Positions 32,411-43,868 of a DNA stretch of 64,000 nt are shown here, piece after piece. The DNA lies in assembly GCF_000835495.1 (NCBI RefSeq), contig NW_015622543.1, positions 310,001 to 374,000 on the forward strand, given 5' to 3'. Each line of letters begins with the position of its first letter. Position 1 is the first letter of the stretch. The translations under genes were made by a program, and so were the position numbers. This stretch comes from Cladophialophora immunda (taxonomy: Eukaryota; Ascomycota; Eurotiomycetes; Chaetothyriales; Herpotrichiellaceae). The notes beneath the pieces were generated by a model. It was not told where the DNA came from, did no database searches, and worked only from the letters and a program-made list of their open reading frames with translations.

Positions 32411-32842
32411 TTAGTGAATGATGCACAGAAATTCTCCGAAGGGTTGTACAATAACCTTCTCGTTTTTTCTGATTTCAATTCTCTGACCTTTCTGAACTGA
32501 ATGACCGGAGACTTCACACCCTTTTTTTACCTCGAGCGCAAACAAAGTTGACTCGTCCTTTGTAACGGTAAGCGACGTATGTTCTTCAGTTACCCTCAAG
32601 ATCTCCCACTGTTTAACCTGTTTGAATGAATGTTAGACAAGCCTGAACTATGGAATGGACTCATGTACCTTTCCCAGACTGTCTGCTATCCGTTTTCGCA
32701 GGTTTTCCTCCATACTCGCCTTTGGTAAAGTCTCGAATCTCTGGCCCCCCCATTTTTTCTCGCCGTAGGGCACTTTCCTTGCCCATGTCGCTAGGTCTTC
32801 TATTGGGATATTACCGTGCGTCTCAATTTGTGCACCGCTCAT
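32411..32842 (-). CDS. Small hypothetical protein
   Basis: Exon 1 is 32842-32669 and exon 2 is 32617-32411, separated by a 51-nt intron (GTACAT...AAACAG) in phase 0; product 126 aa. Segments include LATWARKVPYGEKKWGGQRF, QWEILRVTEEHTSLTVTKDE and QKGQRIEIRKNEKVIVQPFG. The second half has the alternating pattern of a small beta-rich domain. The frame stays open upstream of the ATG for about 50 codons of protein-like sequence (EYRPLEPQDILRAIAQRI), so a further 5' exon ending near 33000 is likely and the model is probably incomplete. The family is not recognised. Confidence 0.45.
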
Positions 32843-33528
32843 GTTGATTCGAAAATTATCGAATGACTCTTGATGTTCTGCCGGTTTTGGTGTTAATCGT
32901 TTCGTGAAGGTGTCACCCGGCGAAAGTAAAAGGCTTTCCGAAATGATTCTCTGTGCTATAGCCCGTAGGATGTCTTGGGGTTCTAGAGGCCGATACTCAT
33001 AGTTCGTTCAAGTTGAAAAAGTTGGGTTATAATCTGCGACGAGGGGCGCAGGCAGAGGGGCGCAGGCAGCGGGGGCGCGTTGGCGTCTGGAAAGAGCCAC
33101 GTGACGCTTGGCAAGAGATCCAAAAAGTCTGGCACCTACGTATTTACAGCTTAATCTCGCCTCGGGGGAGATCTCCGATGCTAGGAACCACTTTCCCATA
33201 CACTGTATTGTCCCCTTACTTGAGGCGGTATCCTACTATTCGGTCTGCATGAAAGGATATTATCCCAAAGGTTCGTTAGAGCTCTGGTAGGTCATCGCAA
33301 GTCTCGACACTCCAATTGAAGACGCAATCTTTAAAACGTCGGACAGTAGTTGTCCAGGCTTGTCACTGCACGCTGATTTCAGGCCATTGTAACCCGGATC
33401 TTGAGACTTTCTTGCCCATAAAAGCTGAACTATATAATACCTCTGCAATTGCTGATTCAGGACTGCGCTGAGAAGAATTCTGGTCCTCTATTGCGAGGTG
33501 TGTTCGCCTATTTTGTTCGCGACTTGGA
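32843..33528. other. Probable missing 5' exon, then intergenic
   Basis: The minus-strand frame entering the gene at 32842 remains open to about 33005 without an ATG. Beyond that I see no gene. GGGGCGCAGGCAG is repeated twice near 33042-33070. Confidence 0.35.
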
Positions 33529-33909
33529 ATGGATAAACCCATCAAACTTCGAGACTCTCCTAGTAAAGTACAGCAAAAGCTCGGTCTGAGCAATCGACAG
33601 TTCGACAACTTCAAGAACTTTGTCCGAAGAGCCCACGGCGAATACTGTGGCACACATCCCGATTCCAAATGGGCCAATGTCAATGTCATCTGGACCGCCG
33701 TGCCCGAACACGAGAAACTCGAGATCGTCAGTCTGATTGACAAACTGTGTACCGAATCCAACCTATTCCCTCCTACCACCGGACGAGCTGTAATCGAAGC
33801 TGGTATTGAACAGAGGATACACCGGGTGCGACGTACTTGGCAGCAGACGTCAAGAGCAAAGACAAAAGAAGCGAATCCTAAAGACGTCTCTAATAAGTTG
33901 ATACGGTGA
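33529..33909 (+). CDS. Small hypothetical basic protein
   Basis: A single 126-codon frame starting MDKPIKLRDSPSKVQQKLGL and ending in KDVSNKLIR. It is basic and mostly helical (NRQFDNFKNFVRRAHGEY, RAVIEAGIEQRIHRVRRTWQ), with a central WANVNVIWTAVPEHEKLEIV segment. The pattern suggests a small nucleic-acid- or protein-binding helical domain, but I do not recognise it. No signal peptide is present. The composition is even along the frame, which supports a real gene. Confidence 0.5.
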   Translation: MDKPIKLRDSPSKVQQKLGLSNRQFDNFKNFVRRAHGEYCGTHPDSKWANVNVIWTAVPEHEKLEIVSLIDKLCTESNLFPPTTGRAVIEAGIEQRIHRVRRTWQQTSRAKTKEANPKDVSNKLIR

Positions 33910-34176
33910 AGATATATCAAGGCGCCGTCTCACGGGCGATGATTCACGCTGTCGAGATACCTCGAACTAGGATATCTCATATAACCAAAATTTCCAGAGT
34001 CCTTCCGAACTACGCAGGGGACCTTTACTTTCGGGTTGGGGGGCCTGTCTCGTTTGAGATAGTTCTGAATATTTCGTGGGGAGCTGCCGACCTCTTGCTA
34101 CCTCCAAAGATGTATCTAAAACACTGCATGAGCATTATCCCCTTTCGATCTTGATATTCAAACCAATACCTTGCTT

Positions 34177-34504
34177 CTAGGAAGATATCTGCGTGCCTCT
34201 TAGGACGCCGAGCACAAAGCGAGCGTAGTCTGAGATGATCCTGTTAGCCTTGACAGCCTTCCCTCCAATCATAGGCTGTGTTGCCATCATATAAACATGT
34301 TTATTACATGCTGGCCTAGGTAGTCCGTAAAATCCAGCTTCTACACAGTGAAAGTGTTCTGCTACGTGGATATCCTGCCATCCATCTTGTGTCACATGCA
34401 TAAATCAGATTCGCTTCCCAATTCGGCCGCATTACCTCTTTCACGCGCTGGTTAACGATCAGGGCAAGGATAGCGCCAGCCGTCACTGATATGAGATAAT
34501 GCAT
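34177..34504 (-). CDS. Candidate small secreted protein
   Basis: Exon 1 (34504-34436, 23 codons) encodes a signal-peptide-like start, MHYLISVTAGAILALIVNQR. A 61-nt intron (GTAATG...GGCAG) and exon 2 (34374-34177) join in phase 0 to give an 88-aa protein. The mature part has two cysteines (HFHCVEAGFY and RPACNKHVYM) and ends VLGVLRGTQISS. One short intron close behind the secretion signal is common in fungal candidate effectors. It reads divergently from the Nma111-like gene 155 bp away. No family is recognised; a secreted effector role is inference from size and leader alone. Confidence 0.45.
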
Positions 34505-34659
34505 CAGTGCATGGGCCTAGAAGTCCAAATATTACCTCCAATTCGAGCAGGCATAATATACCTATATCTAGGTGAACATCTCCCCAAAATTCACTTCCGG
34601 GATGATAGTTCTTCTTTCTGAGGCTGTTCTGCGCTTGTGTATTTCCCTAAGTTCACACC

Positions 34660-37389
34660 ATGTCTGGGATCAAAAAAGACGAGTCTCTATGGAGCACGAC
34701 ATTGAAGCGAGTCGACAAAGCACTTGTCATTGTTCAAAGCAACCAACGACGCTCCTTTGACGGGTATTTTGCTGGTGCTGTGCAAGGAACAGGATTCATA
34801 ATTGCCATTGAAGCAGGCTCCGTCTTCGTCCTCACGGCGAAACACGTTGTTCACGGACCGAGCGAAGGCATTTGTGTTTTCCATGATCACCAAAAGGTGA
34901 GGATCCTCAGCGATTCGGATAATCGCTAATTTGATCAGTTTGTCTACAAGGTTAAGGATACCGATCCGATCCACGACTGGGCAATTTTGGACATCCATGT
35001 TCCTCTGCACCTGACAGCTAACTACAAAGTCTTGCCGCTGAAACCAGATGCGGCTACGGTTGGGTTAGACTGCAAAATCATGGGTAACAACGCTGGAGAG
35101 GAACGCGCCATCCTGTCAGCCACAATAAGCCAAGTGGATCGAGATGCGCCCTACCACTCCAACAGCTACCATGACTTCAATGTCGCTTACATCCAGGCCG
35201 ACGCTGGTGGAACAGGAGGCAGCTCTGGTAGCCCCTTGATCGACGTTAATGGGAACGTCGTTGCTATGGTGACCGAAAATGATGGTGAAGATATTGCCAT
35301 GACCAACTTCTTCATCACTTTGGACATTCTAGTTCGGGCGCTCGAGGACGTGAGAAACGGCAGGCGTATACCACGTGGCACCATCCAGACAAAATGGTTA
35401 TCGAAACTCCTCGCCGAGTGTCGGTCATTGGGGCTGAGCGCCGAAATGGAAATGGAGCTGCTGTCTCAGGCTCCAGACACAAAGAAACTGCTTTTTGCAG
35501 ACAAAATTCTTCCCCTCGGCCCAGCGCACGACAGAATACAACATGGGGACCTTCTGCTGTGCGCTGGCGGTCAGACTGTAACATCACAACTGGGAATGGA
35601 GTCAATTCTAGATTCAAATGAAGGGAAGGAGCTCACGTTGGGGCTCCTACGAAAAGGCACGTTCGTCGAAGTGACGGTGTCTGTCCAAGACCTTTACGCC
35701 GTCACGCCGAGCCGCTTTCTCGATTTCTCAGGTGCAACATTCCATGACATCTCACTCCAAAAGGCGATGGAGCATAACATTCCTTGTCGTGGAGTCTATG
35801 TTGCGGATGCAGATGAACCTTTTAAGCTGACGACCAAGGGATTCTTCAGAAACTGGCTCATTGAAAAAGTTGGAGATATCGAAATTTCAAACCTCGACGA
35901 ATTCATCGCCGCGGTCAAATGCCTTCCACATAACTCGAAAACGACCATCTACTGTTATAATCTGTGGTCCAGACACGAGAAATGCACAGTGACGGTTACG
36001 CTCCACCGACGTACGCTACCAATGGACCTTTGGTGCTGGAATACTTCTACGAAGACTTGGGATTGTACCAAATTCGCGCCGTGCGGCCCCAGCATTTCGC
36101 CACCTCTATCTGGCATGTGTGGAAATGATAAAATATACCCGAAGGTTGCAGCGACAGCTCTGGCGTCTTCGGTTCACGTCTACAGCTTCGCTCCGGCGAA
36201 GCTGGACAGCTTGGACAACAAGGTGAATGAGGGATACGGGGTTGTGGTTGAGGACAAGGGAGTCGTGCTGGTGTCCAAAGCTGTTGTGCCGAGCGACTCA
36301 TGCGAGGTTCTACTGACATTTAGTGAAAGAAACACCTTGCCGGCTGAGGGCATCTTTTGTCATCCTCTAAATGGCTTTGCATTAGTCAAATATGATCCTG
36401 ACAAATTGCCGAAGACAGTCGCCGCAGTGAAACAGGGTTCTCAGATACCAATTATAGGCAGCAGTGTCATCTTCCTCACCTTTTGTGAAGATCGGCGCCC
36501 CATTGTCACAAATACAACCGTCACCGACTATGCCTTTGTGAAAATTCCGGCAGATGACCTGAGACCGCGATATAGGACAATCAACACTGAGGTCCTGCAG
36601 ATTGAGAGCCCGCTCGGTTCACAGCATTCTTCCGGCATCTTGCTTGATAATGATGGCACATTGGTGGCTTTGTGGCAAAGCTGCCCAAGTTACAAACGGC
36701 GCAACTGTTACGGCCTTCCGGTAGCACCTCTCGAAGCCTACGTTCACGCTTTTGTGCAAGGTGACCACCTTAAGTGGAGGTTTATCGATACCGAGTTTTC
36801 CGCGCTCAGGATGGAAGGCTGTAGGGACAGGGGAGTTACTCCTTCATGGATAGATGAAGTTTTCCAGGTCCGGCCGACCAGAAACCAGCTTCTGGTGGTA
36901 AAGAATGGACGACTGCCGTTTGAAAATGGCGATATTGTCTTAAGCATTGATGGGAAGCCAGCCACCGATACCTCTAAAATTCTGGTCTTGGAGAAAGAGC
37001 AGGTCGACGCCATGGTAGTACGAAACCGAAAAGAGATCTCTCTCACCATACACACACAACCTCTATCGATCTTGTCTACGTCCCACGCCGTCAGATTTTG
37101 TGGGTTGCTGTTACAAAAGCCACATTTCGCCGTGAGCCAGCGGCGCCTCGAAAATCCTTCCGAGATCTATGTCGCCGATATCGAGCAAGGTTCACCGGGG
37201 GCCGAAGTTAAGAACCATTCATTCATTACGCATCTCAATGGGAACCAATGTCGCACGCTGGATCAATTCTTAACTGTGGCTGAAGGAATTCAACGTGATA
37301 CATCCTTTACATTGACCCAGATAACACCCGACGATCAAACACAGAATGTCGAAATATGGAGGCAAGATCGATTTGTAAGTGAAACCTGA
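34660..37389 (+). CDS. Nma111/HtrA-like serine protease
   Basis: Exon 1 is 34660-34896 and exon 2 is 34939-37389; the 42-nt intron (GTGAGG...CGCTAATTT...ATCAG) keeps phase 0. The 895-aa product follows the layout of fungal Nma111 (nuclear HtrA/Omi-type protease linked to apoptosis, usually about 1000 aa): an N-terminal trypsin-like domain, then PDZ-like regions (about 270-400), a second inactive protease-like half and C-terminal PDZ-like segments. The catalytic triad is complete: His62 (VLTAKHVV), Asp92 (DPIHDWAIL) and Ser175 (GGTGGSSGSPLI). Divergence elsewhere is marked (TAKHVV where Nma111 has TNRHVV), so I read it as an accessory paralog rather than the conserved housekeeping gene. No nuclear signal is obvious. 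Confidence 0.8.
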
Positions 37390-38840
37390 GACGTCCACGG
37401 CTGCCGAGACTAAGTATGCCTTGCAGTTTCCGTTGACTGAATACGTCAAAACCCCGGAGAAAGGTGCCTGGGAAGTGTCCGAAACAAGGTTCACGGAGGG
37501 GTTGTAGAATCGGCATTGGGCGGATGACGGTGCCCATCGCCGATATAAGAACGAGACCGCGAACGTTCCTTAATTCAATTCAATCATTCAAAAGGCCAGC
37601 CTCCTGTCTAACTCGAAATCGAAAAGGGTGAAGGGTATTAATGCTGCCCAAGAAATTCCAAAAATGGTGCTCCCACTCAATGAAATGATTAGGGTCCCAA
37701 GCCGCTGATACGTGACGGCAGTGGAGAGTTTTATTGGTGTTGCAGCGATGGACGCCACATGCAAGCTGTACCTACACAGCATAAGCAGGTTTTGCTCCAT
37801 AGATATGCACCCTTGCTTTGGACAATCAAGCGTGGCTCGTCAAAACTTCCCTGTCTTATCAGCAGTCTCTGTAGTAAGTAAGCTGCGACATATTCGCACG
37901 TCGCCAGATTTGATCTTAGACTGTAGTTATCAGTACTTACATAAAAGGGCTGAGGCAAGACATATCAAGTCGAGTCGCATCACGGACTGATTATAATGGT
38001 GGTCTTGAGCCACCCGTTACTCACAGAAGAAGCCCATTCACATCCACATTCCATACAAAGTCTTCTTGAACCTTGAACAGGCACAAAATGTAAGTTCTCC
38101 GCTCCCTGATCTATTGTTACGTTACATGTAGCAGGCACCTTAAGTCGCATATGAACAGCAGCCACAAACAGACAATTGCAAGGCTTACCGCACAGGCTCT
38201 TAGCAACGAAATTGATCCTGGAAAATCTCACTTAATAGATTATTTCCATGATCTCTTCAAACACTCCAACCAAGATATCAAAGGGCGCAGGAAGAGCAAA
38301 AAAGTCGAAGTCATTTCGTGAGGTGCGGGTGAGTTTTATAGATTGTCAAGCCTTTTGATGGAGGCTAGTTCGGAACATTGTTAGATCTCCGCTGCGTCCG
38401 ACAGAATATTGAACTGTCTAATTTCCACAAGCTCCTGGAGCAATGCTTCCGCTTGTGATGAGGCCTCAATTCACTCTTTCGCGGCCTTTTGTCTGATCGT
38501 GGTTGTGGGTGGCTAAAATCCTGGTAAACTATAGCCACTGCTTCTTCGAGAATAGTCTTGGTGACATTGTATGAAGTAGAAAACGTCGGTTAAGTTCGGA
38601 AAAGAGGGAAAACTAGGTGGTAACCTCAAGTAACAACGCCAGTCCTACTAGGTCGAGAACAAATTTGTGTCAAAATGTGATAGGCTGACGGTCTCAGCTG
38701 AACCCATGTGCAAACACATCGCGTACGCAGGGTGTTCGATACCTTCGATGCATGTGCTCTTCACTATCCCTCATAAGCCGGGAGGGCCCCGATTCTAATA
38801 TGTTCTTCACATAGATACCTTCTAAGCAGAACGAAGCAGA
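37390..38840. other. Intergenic with possible unplaced exons
   Basis: On the plus strand, 38027-38089 (KKPIHIHIPYKVFLNLEQAQ, then a GTAAGT donor) and about 38145-38330 (SHMNSSHKQTIARLTAQALS, LIDYFHDLFKHSNQDIKRAQ, then a GTGAGT donor) read like coding exons separated by a 55-nt intron. I could not find a start or a convincing link to the nuclease-like gene at 38841. The rest shows no gene. Confidence 0.3.
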
Positions 38841-39473
38841 ATGTCGTTGCTAATGAGCCCTGATGGGACATTTCGGGCTGTCTTGTTCGAACTGTGGAAA
38901 GCTGCGCATACAAAGGATGCACAAGAGCCCGAGTCGTTGTCTTTTTGGCAACATCTCTTATCCAAGTATGAGTTCAAGGAGGACTTTTGGATTTGCGACG
39001 CCGAGATCAGACCAACAGCGGACAGTCGCCGACGCATTGATCGTGGTATTCGTTTCATAGAGCCAAATGCAAGAGAAATTGTTGTTCTCTGTTGGCTCGA
39101 GGCTAAAGGGGTTGATACCGCAGAAGCTACGAGGCAATCCGAGGCGCAGGCTCTTGATGCCTGCAAACTGACGCTCGACAATCACCCCTGGCAAGGACAC
39201 GTCTACGCGCTGACGACGACTCGAACCAAAGCAAAAGCGTGGATGTATGAGCGAGGCGATGAGTACATGATTCCCTTGCACGAGGAGGATTACATCGAGG
39301 CACACTCCTCAGAAGGCATCAAACTGAGAAGTGCTTTCGAAAGGATGAAACTGATCACCCCTGCTCCAGTTCTTGGAATGGACAGATCTATAGCCCACCT
39401 CCCAGCGACAGGAAGCGGTGTGGCTGATCCGACTTCAATGCCAAACTCGATGTTTCCGCAACATGGCGCGTAG
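38841..39473 (+). CDS. PD-(D/E)XK-like nuclease-fold protein
   Basis: A single 210-codon frame. The order LSFWQHLLSKYEFKEDFWIC, IDRGIRF, REIVVLCWLEAKG resembles the fungal restriction-endonuclease-like fold found in many accessory mould proteins: an acidic residue (Asp67) before a beta strand, then Glu87-x-Lys89. Next come helical ARQSEAQALDAC-like sequence and a strand with GHVYALTTTRTKAKAWMYER. The C-terminus (about 170-210) is Pro/Ser-rich. Nuclease activity is not certain because the first acidic residue is weakly placed, and the fold is inferred from short motifs. Upstream exons may exist. The role, and whether it targets DNA or RNA, are unknown. Confidence 0.5.
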   Translation: MSLLMSPDGTFRAVLFELWKAAHTKDAQEPESLSFWQHLLSKYEFKEDFWICDAEIRPTADSRRRIDRGIRFIEPNAREIVVLCWLEAKGVDTAEATRQSEAQALDACKLTLDNHPWQGHVYALTTTRTKAKAWMYERGDEYMIPLHEEDYIEAHSSEGIKLRSAFERMKLITPAPVLGMDRSIAHLPATGSGVADPTSMPNSMFPQHGA

Positions 39474-39700
39474 ATGCCGAATAGAGGCCAACACCATGCC
39501 TACCCGCGTTGGCTCAAGTCTGGAAACTTGGGGATTTGAGACACTGGTATCTGATGGTGGAAGCGAGACGGTTGAGAGAGCACAATTACAGCTATAGCTG
39601 CGGGACCTGGTGGGGTTCAACGCGGAAGACGACTTGCCTGGAACGGCTGTGGAAGCCGAAGCTGCGTTCAGCAAGCTGAATCAGAACTAATAGTATCCAA

Positions 39701-41812
39701 TCACTTCTCTAGAGCTATTCTTTCCCTGCACAGCTGCATTTCACTCCCATTAGGCCCACACCACCACGCGACCTCACCTTCAATGGGAAATCTCTCCCAG
39801 CCGTCATGCAACTCTTCCTCTTCATGCTCCGGCGCATAACGGATATAGACATGTAGCTCTTTGTAAGGAACATGATTGCGAAAGACACAGCTCTGAACAG
39901 ATACCCTCCGTGATAAGTGCTTGTCGAATCGTACCTGACCCAAGCAATCCACGGTGTCATCAGTGTACAAAAGGACGCCTAGGCACGAAACGTCTTCTGC
40001 GCTGTTCCTGCACACCTGCATTGTTGTGAGTGATCTCACAGATGCCACGCTGAAACACCAGTCTCGATCTGGACTACCGATGGAAGGGCATGGTAAAGAA
40101 TGGCTCGGACCAAAAAAAGGTATAGGCTCCTGCTTCCATTTGCCTGATGCTGCTAGACCCGCTTCGGAGAAACCAGGGGCGTGCTCACTGACAGACCGGT
40201 GGAAGAAGCCCTCGATCCGCGCTGGACGTTCGGTGGAGACAGTTTCAAACGTAAAGGCACGCTCGTTCTGTGGTCGAGGGCCAAAAGTATAGCTCCTGCC
40301 TTTATCCGTCGCGACCTTGAGAGGTTTAGTCTCCGTTCCCATTGAGCTGACTGGGGGAGAAGGAAGGGAGAGGGGAAGAGGGAGGTAGGGGGCTCACTTG
40401 AAGTACTGGCGAGTCCAACGGCCACTTGAACCCCGTTCGACGGCGGAGGCAAACAGCCCGAAAGTTTTCCTCTTTCCCTACAGGGAAATAGAGAAAGAGT
40501 AATTTGCTGCCAGGGAACAGTTCTTCCAAATAGCCAGCGAATAATGCGAAAGCGGTTCCGGGGGTTTCCTGATGGCAGAAAAGGTCGATTGTTCGGCCAT
40601 TGCGAACAACAGCAGAAATCCCTCTAATATTGACAAGGTTATGATATTCGAAGCGGGCAAGAGGACCAGACTGCATCGTGCGCGCATTGTTTGAGAATCG
40701 AATGGTGCCATTAGGGAGGGATGGTACATTCCATTCAACCACCCGAATATCATCGACCGGAGCAGGAGTAAGTAACCGCACAAACACACCCTAAAAGGAG
40801 CCAGGTCAGGGCCAGAGCGAGTAAGTAGTGAGAGTATAGAACTTACATCTTTAAAGAGCTGGAGATGAGATGAACTAGCACCAAGTTTCCTCAGTGGTAT
40901 AGTGTAATAGAAGCAGTTCCTTGACTTATCACATTTAGGACAATCTTCTCCACAGTATAAGCTCCGAATTCCAAAGTGGTCGCGGCACACAATTATTTCA
41001 TCTTCCAAGAGAAGTGCCCGGGTCTGGTTAGGATTGTCGTTGGTCGTACTAAGGCTACTTAAGTACTCGATTCCCCGTGCTTCGTCGAAAGTCATAAAGA
41101 GCGTCACACCCGGTTTCAAATCGGTGATTGTGGACCAAGAAGGCGTACCACGTTTTATATATCGTGCCAAGAGAGGCAGCGTTTGAATGATGGAGATGAG
41201 CTCCGGGAAAGGATCCAGATATGCGCAGAGGAGTTTGAGCACATCGAGAGGCAGGGTTTTGAGCCCTGTGAGATCACATCGCGCACGCATGAACGTGGAG
41301 GTGTGCTCCTTAAAGAGATTTCGGAAGATGAGCTGGATGGTATTCCTGCGTGGTTGGATTATGGGCCGAGAGGCCAGTGCCGATTCCAACAAGATGGCCT
41401 CCGGCTTACACTCAGGGTCATCTTTCCAAGCTGACGACAGGGCCCTAAGCACTGTAGTGATGCAGTGTCGATGAAATTTGACGGAAGTACTCCTCGGCTT
41501 CCGAAAACATAGCAAGCAGGTCGTTGGGTTAATCGGTCGACTCTCAACTTCAATAGGTGTTAGAGAGTAGACATTTGCAAGGAGCGGATACTGACTTACG
41601 GGGATAGCCATCCAACTCGGTATACCAGCAGAACTGGCATCGATATCGATTCTCCAGACAGACACAAGGGGTAGTTGAATGCATGATACACTCGGGTGCA
41701 AGGATTGTGCTTTGAGGGAAGCAACATGGCGAGGATTAATTGCCAAGGTAGCATTTCCGAGGTTGGCGCATATGTGCCAGAGTAGCCGTTTCTCCGGTGA
41801 AGCACTCGACAC
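39701..41812 (-). CDS. F-box-type protein
   Basis: Four exons: 41812-41600, 41542-40847, 40790 to about 40390, and about 40320-39701. Intron 1 (57 nt, GTAAGT...TAACACC...TTGAG) is a multiple of three and contains no stop. Intron 2 (56 nt) is clear. The acceptor of intron 3 is ambiguous by a few codons. Around residue 85 there is a CLLCFRKP...FHRHC zinc-knuckle-like motif, then an F-box (LPLDVLKLLCAYLDPFPELI). Downstream is the strand-rich region common to one group of mould F-box proteins (DDIRVVEWNVPSLPNGTIRF, SYTFGPRPQNERAFTFETVS). Such proteins are expected to dock to Skp1 in SCF ubiquitin ligases; the substrate is unknown. Confidence 0.65.
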
Positions 41813-42039
41813 TCTGGTGGCATTCCAACTGTTTGAAGTTCCGCTTGGCAGATTTATCCGGTTTACCGAGTACTGGTGTCACTTCGCATCGACATGACTT
41901 TCGGCGCCTGCAGCGATCTTGGGCTCTACGACTACCGTAGCTGCGTCCCTCCCTGGGGCAGCGACCTCCTCTGTAAGTGGTGACATAAATATCCCCACTG
42001 TTCCCTACGCTTATTGTCTTTTCCGACTACTGTTCAGTC

Positions 42040-43305
42040 ATGCGCTTCACAGAGAGTCTACCTTTGTTACCCAGCGAAACGTGGGTTCAAATTTTGATGA
42101 ACTTAGAGCCCGCACCCTACGGTACGGCTTCTGATAACCGCGATCTAAAGACGGTCTCAACATGTTGCAAAGCATTCTACCAAATTTGCCGGCCGCTACT
42201 CTACAAGGCCGTCGTTCTGTCTCGATGCACAATTCCCCTCCTAGTGAGGTCGCTTCATGCCGCTCCAGCACTCGAACACTTCATCTATTCAGTCCGCATC
42301 CTCGACGACGACTATGGCCTTGGGGGGAACCTAGCTCAAACGAGGGATATCTTGTCAAAAATCGAGAGGGAATACCGCTCCCCACTGTTCTCCGATCAAG
42401 AAGAGTCGCTGCTGTTACAGCACCTCGAGGATAATCAAGTTGAGGCCTGGCTTGCGTTACTCCTCTCACGTTTGAACAACATCAAGGAGCTTAGCTGGCG
42501 CGGTATCGATTGGAAATCTGCCTCCTCGGGTTGCTTAAGTCGTATTGCGCGAGATGCCCGCTCTCGAATCAGCAAACTTTCGACAATTAGGCTGGAGATG
42601 ATACAGGAAATCCCATTTCACCTGGATCCTCTTCTTCAGCTCCATGGTTTAAGGGAGCTCTGTATCGACAACCTCCTCATTATACACCCACCGAACGAGT
42701 TGCCCACAGTATCTGGTGTTACCTGCCTAGATATCAGACACTCTATCGATCCAATCATGAGCCCTCATGCGTTAGGCCCGCTCCTCCAGGCCTGTCCTGA
42801 ACTCCAGGTGTTGCGTATATCTATGAGAGGAAAACATGGACATGGATCTTGGGAGAGGGGCTCTTGGGTAGTTCAGCAGATCATCAAAAACATACCCCCT
42901 TCAGCTCAATCCTCTTTAAAAACAATGGAACTGGACATCCCCATTGGATCTTCGCCCTCCTCAATCGGGTATCTAGCACCGTATACGTCTCTGACCGACC
43001 TACAACTTCCAGCGGTGATGATCTTAGGATCTCGTTCCACGAGAAATGGCAAACTTAGACTCCCTAGGTCACTACACCGCCTGACCTTGTTCATGACCGT
43101 TACATCTACACCGATTAGAGAGAGACTCTCTTCGGCCTTGAGGAAGTGTATCAGAGACGCACAGTCACTCTGCCAACTCACTATCCTCTGGCCGGCAGAG
43201 ACCCGCGGGGATCGCCAATTGAACCTCTCTGCCTTTTGCTCTGGGCGCGGAATTGCATTTCATACCCGCGATGAGGGCAGGCCCCGAATCTCCCCATGTA
43301 TATAA
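42040..43305 (+). CDS. F-box/LRR-like protein
   Basis: A single 421-codon frame starting MRFTESLPLLPSETWVQILM. Residues about 9-55 form a fungal F-box-like segment (LPSETWVQILMNLE, then LKTVSTCCKAFYQICRPLLY). The remainder carries irregular leucine-rich strands and helices (LSTIRLEMIQ, LRELCIDNLLI, LQVLRISMRG, LTDLQLP), as in F-box proteins with degenerate LRR domains. It is divergently placed against the F-box gene at 39701-41812, about 230 bp away. It would recruit a target to an SCF ligase if functional; targets are unknown. No breaks are seen. Confidence 0.6.
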   Translation: MRFTESLPLLPSETWVQILMNLEPAPYGTASDNRDLKTVSTCCKAFYQICRPLLYKAVVLSRCTIPLLVRSLHAAPALEHFIYSVRILDDDYGLGGNLAQTRDILSKIEREYRSPLFSDQEESLLLQHLEDNQVEAWLALLLSRLNNIKELSWRGIDWKSASSGCLSRIARDARSRISKLSTIRLEMIQEIPFHLDPLLQLHGLRELCIDNLLIIHPPNELPTVSGVTCLDIRHSIDPIMSPHALGPLLQACPELQVLRISMRGKHGHGSWERGSWVVQQIIKNIPPSAQSSLKTMELDIPIGSSPSSIGYLAPYTSLTDLQLPAVMILGSRSTRNGKLRLPRSLHRLTLFMTVTSTPIRERLSSALRKCIRDAQSLCQLTILWPAETRGDRQLNLSAFCSGRGIAFHTRDEGRPRISPCI

Positions 43306-43390
43306 GTTAGATCCCTAAGTCGCTGGCAGTCAATGAAAAGAGTTAGCGCTGGCGACGTAGCAGAGGGCTCACGGAGTAATTCAGATCGAT
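43306..43390 (+). pseudogene. Fragment of the chromo-like gene family
   Basis: This text aligns by eye with 50073-50160, the 3' end of the gene at 49153-50204 (GATCCCT.AGTCGCTGGC, GTCAATG, AGAGT.AGCGCT). Most early differences are G-to-A or C-to-T relative to the intact gene. No frame is kept. It starts immediately after the F-box/LRR stop codon. I infer a duplicated fragment altered by RIP-like mutation or decay. Confidence 0.5.
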
Positions 43391-43523
43391 CAGTCTTCCT
43401 GCCAGATTCAGGGTCACAAAGACGGAATGGGTCCGATCGAACTCTCAAGCATAATCAGCTGCTGTAGGATCATCGGCTTGTGGAAACACGAGCCGATACT
43501 CGCTTCCCTTCACATTGTGGCAG

Positions 43524-43868
43524 TCACTTCGCCTTTGTCTGCGAGAACTCGGTGGAAAACCATGGCCATGTTTCTCCAGGCAATATGGATATCTTGCTTG
43601 GATTCTTGTACTGTTCCACGAGACAACGAGAGCGTTTCGCAGAGCCGCCATGGAAACCGTCCAAGTTCTCATCGTGCTTCTCGAACAAATGTTTGCACAA
43701 TTCGGAGAACATCACTGGAGTGAGAATCGAAGGACGACCACCTGGATCTCGGGGTGCAGTAGTTGCGCCAAAACATCGTAGGTTTGCACGATGTCGTTGA
43801 ACGCTGCGACTAGAACCACCGACCACCCGAGCCATGTCCGAAGTCGTAGGTGATTGGCTAAGGATCAT
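43524..43868 (-). pseudogene. Tc1/mariner-type transposase N-terminal relic
   Basis: The frame reads MILSQSPTTSDMARVVGGSS, SVQRHRANLRCFG, GGRPSILTPVMFSELCKHLF. This is the tandem helix-turn-helix DNA-binding start of fungal Tc1/mariner (IS630-like) transposases, including the GRPxxIT hinge. The sequence becomes unrelated after about residue 75. No DDE catalytic part and no terminal inverted repeats were found nearby. It is a dead fragment. Confidence 0.65.
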
